Under the pieces are notes generated by a model. That model saw only the letters and a list, made by a program, of their open reading frames with translations, searched no databases and was not told the DNA's origin. Shown here one piece after another: positions 3,559 through 6,666 of a stretch of DNA of 6,666 bases (the stretch's first letter is position 1; every line of letters begins with the position of its first letter). The stretch covers positions 1-6,666 of the forward strand of contig JALQUE010000175.1 in the NCBI GenBank assembly GCA_023260815.1, given 5' to 3'. The DNA is from Roseovarius sp. (GTDB lineage: Bacteria; Pseudomonadota; Alphaproteobacteria; Rhodobacterales; Rhodobacteraceae). The translations under genes were made by a program, and so were the position numbers.

Positions 3559-6462
3559 ATGCCAAGACGCTCTATCCTGACCGCGCGCCAGCGCGCGGCG
3601 CTGTTCGATCTGCCGACAGACGAAGCCACCATCCTCTACCACTACACACTGGCGGACGATGACCTCGAATTCATTCGAACCCGTCGCCATGCACGCAATC
3701 GCCTCGGCTTCGCCCTTCAGCTTTGTGCTTTCCGATATCCTGGCCGACTGTTGGCGTCGGGTGAGGTCATTCCAGAGGCCATCAGCAGCTTCATCGCAGC
3801 ACAGCTTGGCGAAGAGATGGATGAGCTTTGCCGATACGCCGAGACCGACGTAACGCGGCGCAGGCATTTGGTCGACTTGCGCCAGCTCTATGGCTTCAAG
3901 ATGTTCTCCGGGCATCGCGCGCGGGAACTGAAGGCCTGGCTGGCAGGCGAGGCGGAGGTGGCAACCTCCAACCATGATCTGGCCCGCCGGTTTGTCGAAG
4001 AGTGTCGCCGGACCCAGACGATCTTGCCGGGTGTGTCCGTGATCGAGCGCCTCTGCGCGGATGCACTCGTGGCGGCGGAACGCCGGATCGAAAGCGCCAT
4101 CGTGAACCGGCTGGATGAGGATAGAAAGGCCCGCCTGGACACCCTGCTCACGGAGATGGTCGATGGCACGGTCAGCCGGTTCGTCTGGCTGCGCCAATTC
4201 GAGGTTGGTCAGAACTCGGCCGATGTTGGCCGCCTCCTCGATCGGCTGGAGGTTCTGCGGGATCTGAACATCTCGCTAGATATCCTCGCGGGCATTCCAC
4301 CCCATCGGGTGACCCGCCTGCGGCGTCAGGGCGAACGCTACTTTGCCGATGGTCTGCGTGACATCAGCAGCGACCGCCGCCTGGCCATTCTCGCGGTTTG
4401 CGCCGTCGAGTGGTGTGCCGCGATTTCCGACGCGGTGGTCGAGACCCATGACCGGATCGTCGGCAAGACCTGGCAGGGCGCGAAGAGGCTGTGCGACGCC
4501 AAAATCGCCGACGCAAAGGCGGCGGTGCAGGACACCCTGCGCGCCTTCAAATCTCTCGGGTCGGCCCTGCTGGACGCCAGAAGCGATGGGTCTTCCTTGG
4601 ATCAGGCGACAGAGCTGGCTTGCGGGTGGGGTCGGCTCGAAGGGCTGGTCGCCACCGCCGCCGAGTTGACGCACACGATGGCCGCAGACCCATTGACCCA
4701 TGTTGGCCAAGGTTATCTTCGGTTCCGGCGCTATGCCCCGCGCATGCTGCGCGTTCTCGATATTGAGGCGGCGGGTATCGCAGCTCCCTTGCTGCAGGCG
4801 ACCGCGCTGATCGCAGACGATGAAAAGCCCGAAACCCGCCCAGTTGGCTTTCTGCGGCGCGGCTCGAAATGGCACCGCCATCTGAACGCTGCCGCCGGTG
4901 ACGGCCATCGGCTCTGGGAGGTTGCGGTGCTGTTTCATTTGCGGGAGGCGTTCCGGTCGGGTGACATCTGGCTCCTCCATTCCCGGCGCTACGCTGATCT
5001 GAAGCAGGCCCTGGTTCCTGCGGAGGCGGTAGAGGGCGCGCCAAGGCTGACGGTGCCGCTCGACCCGGAAACCTGGCTTGCCGATCGCAAGGCGCGCATG
5101 ACCGACGGGCTGGCGCGACTGGCCAAGGCGGCTCGCGCAGGGGCGATCCCGGGCGGGTCGATCGAGAATGGCGTCTTGAAAACTGACCGCCTGAGTGCGG
5201 CGGTGCCGCAAGAGGCGGACGAGCTGGTGCTCGATCTCTACGACCGGTTGCCGACCATACGGATCACCGAACTGCTGCAGGAGGTCGATGCAGATATTGG
5301 CTTCACGGAAGCCTTCACACATCTGCAGACCGGCGCGCCCTGCAAAGACCAGATCGGGATGCTGACCGTGCTGTTGGCTGAAGGTTTGAATCTTGGGCTC
5401 AGCAAGATGGCCGAAGCGACCAGCACACATGACTACTTCCAACTCTCCCGCTTGTCGCGATGGTATATGGAGAGCGATGCCATCAACCAGGCCCTCGCCT
5501 TGGTAATTGAGGCACAGGCCCGGCTGCCCATGGCCCAATTCTGGGGAGGGGGCGTCACCGCGTCCAGTGACGGGCAATTCTTCCCCGCCGCCCGGCAGGG
5601 CGAAGCCATGAACCTCATCAACGCGAAATACGGCTCCGAGCCAGGCCTCAAGGCCTATACCCATGTCTCCGACCAGTTCGGCCCCTTTGCCACCCAGAAC
5701 ATTCCGGCCACCGTGAGCGAGGCGCCCTACATTCTGGACGGGCTGCTGATGAACGAGGCCGGACAAAAGATCTCGGAGCAGTATGCCGACACCGGTGGCT
5801 TTACAGACCAGGTCTTTGCCGTGACCGCGCTGCTGTCCTACCGGTTCATTCCGCGCATCCGGGATCTGCCGTCAACGCGGCTCTATCTCTTCGATCCCGC
5901 CACCGCGCCGAACGAGTTGCGCGGCTTGATCGGCAGCAAGATCCGCGAAGGCGTCATCGTCCAGAACTGGCCTGGCGTCCTGCGTGCCGTGGCCACCATG
6001 GCGACGGGCGTCCTGCCGCCCAGTCAGTTGCTCAAAAAGTTCGCCGCCTATCCGCGCCAGCACGAGCTGGCCGTGGCGCTCCGCGAAATCGGCCGCATCG
6101 AACGCACCCTCTTCATCATCGAGTGGCTACTCGACGCCGACATGCAGCGCCGGGCCCAGATCGGCTTGAACAAGGGCGAGGCCCATCACGCCCTGAAAAA
6201 CGCCCTGCGCATCGGGCGACAGGGCGAAATCCGTGATCGCACCGCCGAGGGGCAGCACTACCGCATGGCCGGCCTCAACCTGCTCGCTGCCATCATCATC
6301 TACTGGAACACCAAGCATCTCGGTCAGGCCGTCGCCGCGCGTCAGCGGGCCGGGTTGAATTGTGCGCCCAATTTACTGGCGCATATCTCGCCGCTCGGCT
6401 GGGCACACATCCTGCTCACTGGCGAATACCGGTGGCGGCGGCAAACCGGGGCCAGCTTGTGA
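3559..6462 (+). CDS. tnpA: Tn3-family transposase TnpA (DDE)
   Basis: This 967-aa transposase binds the 38-bp ends and carries out replicative strand transfer. The N-terminus (about 1-170, MPRRSILTARQR... HYTLADDDLEFI) is the DUF4158-type DNA-binding region of Tn3 transposases. A long, mostly helical middle follows. The catalytic Tn3 domain begins near residue 560 (LYDRLPTIRITELLQEV). The DDE residues are D671 in TASSDGQFF, D744 in YADTGGFTD and E874 in LNKGEAHHAL. The 73- and 130-residue spacings match the family, and the WNTKHL motif near the end is also present. The length is normal, and no frameshift or internal stop is seen, so it is probably active. The ATG has AAGGA (3545-3549) 9 nt before it. 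That site lies inside the candidate res dyad, implying repression by TnpR. The opposite strand carries long open frames that are by-products of the GC-rich codons. Confidence 0.97.
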   Translation: MPRRSILTARQRAALFDLPTDEATILYHYTLADDDLEFIRTRRHARNRLGFALQLCAFRYPGRLLASGEVIPEAISSFIAAQLGEEMDELCRYAETDVTRRRHLVDLRQLYGFKMFSGHRARELKAWLAGEAEVATSNHDLARRFVEECRRTQTILPGVSVIERLCADALVAAERRIESAIVNRLDEDRKARLDTLLTEMVDGTVSRFVWLRQFEVGQNSADVGRLLDRLEVLRDLNISLDILAGIPPHRVTRLRRQGERYFADGLRDISSDRRLAILAVCAVEWCAAISDAVVETHDRIVGKTWQGAKRLCDAKIADAKAAVQDTLRAFKSLGSALLDARSDGSSLDQATELACGWGRLEGLVATAAELTHTMAADPLTHVGQGYLRFRRYAPRMLRVLDIEAAGIAAPLLQATALIADDEKPETRPVGFLRRGSKWHRHLNAAAGDGHRLWEVAVLFHLREAFRSGDIWLLHSRRYADLKQALVPAEAVEGAPRLTVPLDPETWLADRKARMTDGLARLAKAARAGAIPGGSIENGVLKTDRLSAAVPQEADELVLDLYDRLPTIRITELLQEVDADIGFTEAFTHLQTGAPCKDQIGMLTVLLAEGLNLGLSKMAEATSTHDYFQLSRLSRWYMESDAINQALALVIEAQARLPMAQFWGGGVTASSDGQFFPAARQGEAMNLINAKYGSEPGLKAYTHVSDQFGPFATQNIPATVSEAPYILDGLLMNEAGQKISEQYADTGGFTDQVFAVTALLSYRFIPRIRDLPSTRLYLFDPATAPNELRGLIGSKIREGVIVQNWPGVLRAVATMATGVLPPSQLLKKFAAYPRQHELAVALREIGRIERTLFIIEWLLDADMQRRAQIGLNKGEAHHALKNALRIGRQGEIRDRTAEGQHYRMAGLNLLAAIIIYWNTKHLGQAVAARQRAGLNCAPNLLAHISPLGWAHILLTGEYRWRRQTGASL

Positions 6463-6578
6463 AGTAATCAGCCCTATTTCTTGCCACCGTCACGGCTCCC
6501 AAACGGACGCACCGCGATCATCGCCACCACAAAGGCGGCACAGAGTTCAAAATGGAGGAAAGAAGGGGGTGTCAGGGC

Positions 6579-6616
6579 CTTGTGATACGATCCTGCCCCC
6601 TACCGGAATCTACCCC
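6579..6616 (-). repeat. Right terminal inverted repeat (IRR) of the Tn3-family element
   Basis: It is the complement of the left end with one difference (position 6, A instead of G), ending CTACCCC on the + strand. It lies 116 bp after the tnpA stop. Outside it, a further C gives a run of five, followed by 49 bases with no recognisable gene. Confidence 0.93.
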
Positions 6617-6666
6617 CGTATTCTTCAAGCTCTCCCCCTGCCCCGGTCGGTCGCGTCGATCGAGGA

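Larger units (their letters stand above)
2825..6616. mobile_element. Complete unit transposon of the Tn3 family, 3,792 bp
   Basis: The element is bounded by 38-bp inverted repeats beginning GGGG and contains divergent tnpR and tnpA with no passenger gene. Tn3-family elements move by replicative transposition: TnpA joins donor and target as a cointegrate, and TnpR resolves it at res. Both proteins look full length. The 116 bases between the tnpA stop and the right repeat (6463-6578) hold no gene I can support. The 5 bases outside each end differ (AAGTA at 2820-2824 and CGTAT at 6617-6621), so the usual 5-bp target duplication is not seen. The element sits just after the 2030-2812 gene and does not interrupt it. 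Confidence 0.9.

Noticed and set aside
3361..4197. A 278-codon open frame on the - strand across the tnpR start and tnpA 5' end
   Set aside because: It overlaps two secure genes and the intergenic control region, and shows no protein-like conservation pattern.
4276..5766. A 496-codon open frame on the - strand opposite tnpA
   Set aside because: It lies wholly antisense to a clearly real transposase, its product has no recognisable domain and an unlikely composition, and such frames are expected opposite GC-rich codons.
2817..6629. TTCAAG present near both outer ends of the transposon (2817-2822 and 6624-6629) as a target duplication
   Set aside because: The copies are not adjacent to the repeat ends (2 bp and 7 bp away), and the length differs from the 5 bp usual for the family; probably chance.

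Overview
The window looks like an accessory, probably plasmid-borne, segment from a GC-rich alphaproteobacterium. This is inferred from the GC-rich codon use, the clear Shine-Dalgarno sites and the character of the genes; no gene here fixes the genus. No housekeeping gene, rRNA, tRNA or CRISPR array is visible.

Left part (1-2812). A partial unrecognised CDS enters from the left edge and stops at 321. It converges on a two-gene leftward operon: a winged-helix DNA-binding protein (998-1531) followed 5 nt later by a small protein (567-992) resembling the PBECR group of nuclease folds. Between the convergent genes lie a perfect 12-bp palindrome, a promoter-like sequence and two hairpins. The second hairpin has a T-tract on the + strand and overlaps the stop codon of the nuclease-like gene. 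Together they could produce a short RNA antisense to the end of that gene. Upstream of the winged-helix gene are two 19-bp direct repeats 25 bp apart. They overlap a possible promoter and could be operators or iterons. A roughly 500-bp gene-free stretch with imperfect palindromes then leads to a rightward gene for a 260-aa unrecognised protein (2030-2812).

Right part (2825-6616). This is a complete-looking unit Tn3-family transposon of 3,792 bp. It has 38-bp terminal inverted repeats differing at one position, a leftward serine resolvase (tnpR) whose stop codon lies inside the left repeat, and a rightward 967-aa transposase (tnpA) with an intact DDE triad at the expected spacing. The 94-bp tnpR-tnpA gap holds a 34-bp dyad that may be part of the res site. 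There are no passenger genes. No 5-bp target duplication is visible at the ends, so the copy may have been rearranged after insertion. The last 50 bases are flanking DNA without a recognisable gene.

The transposon is a self-contained mobile unit. The most interesting non-transposon content is the winged-helix/nuclease-like operon with its structured control regions, which could be a toxin-type, plasmid-maintenance or plasmid-control module. That function is a hypothesis.
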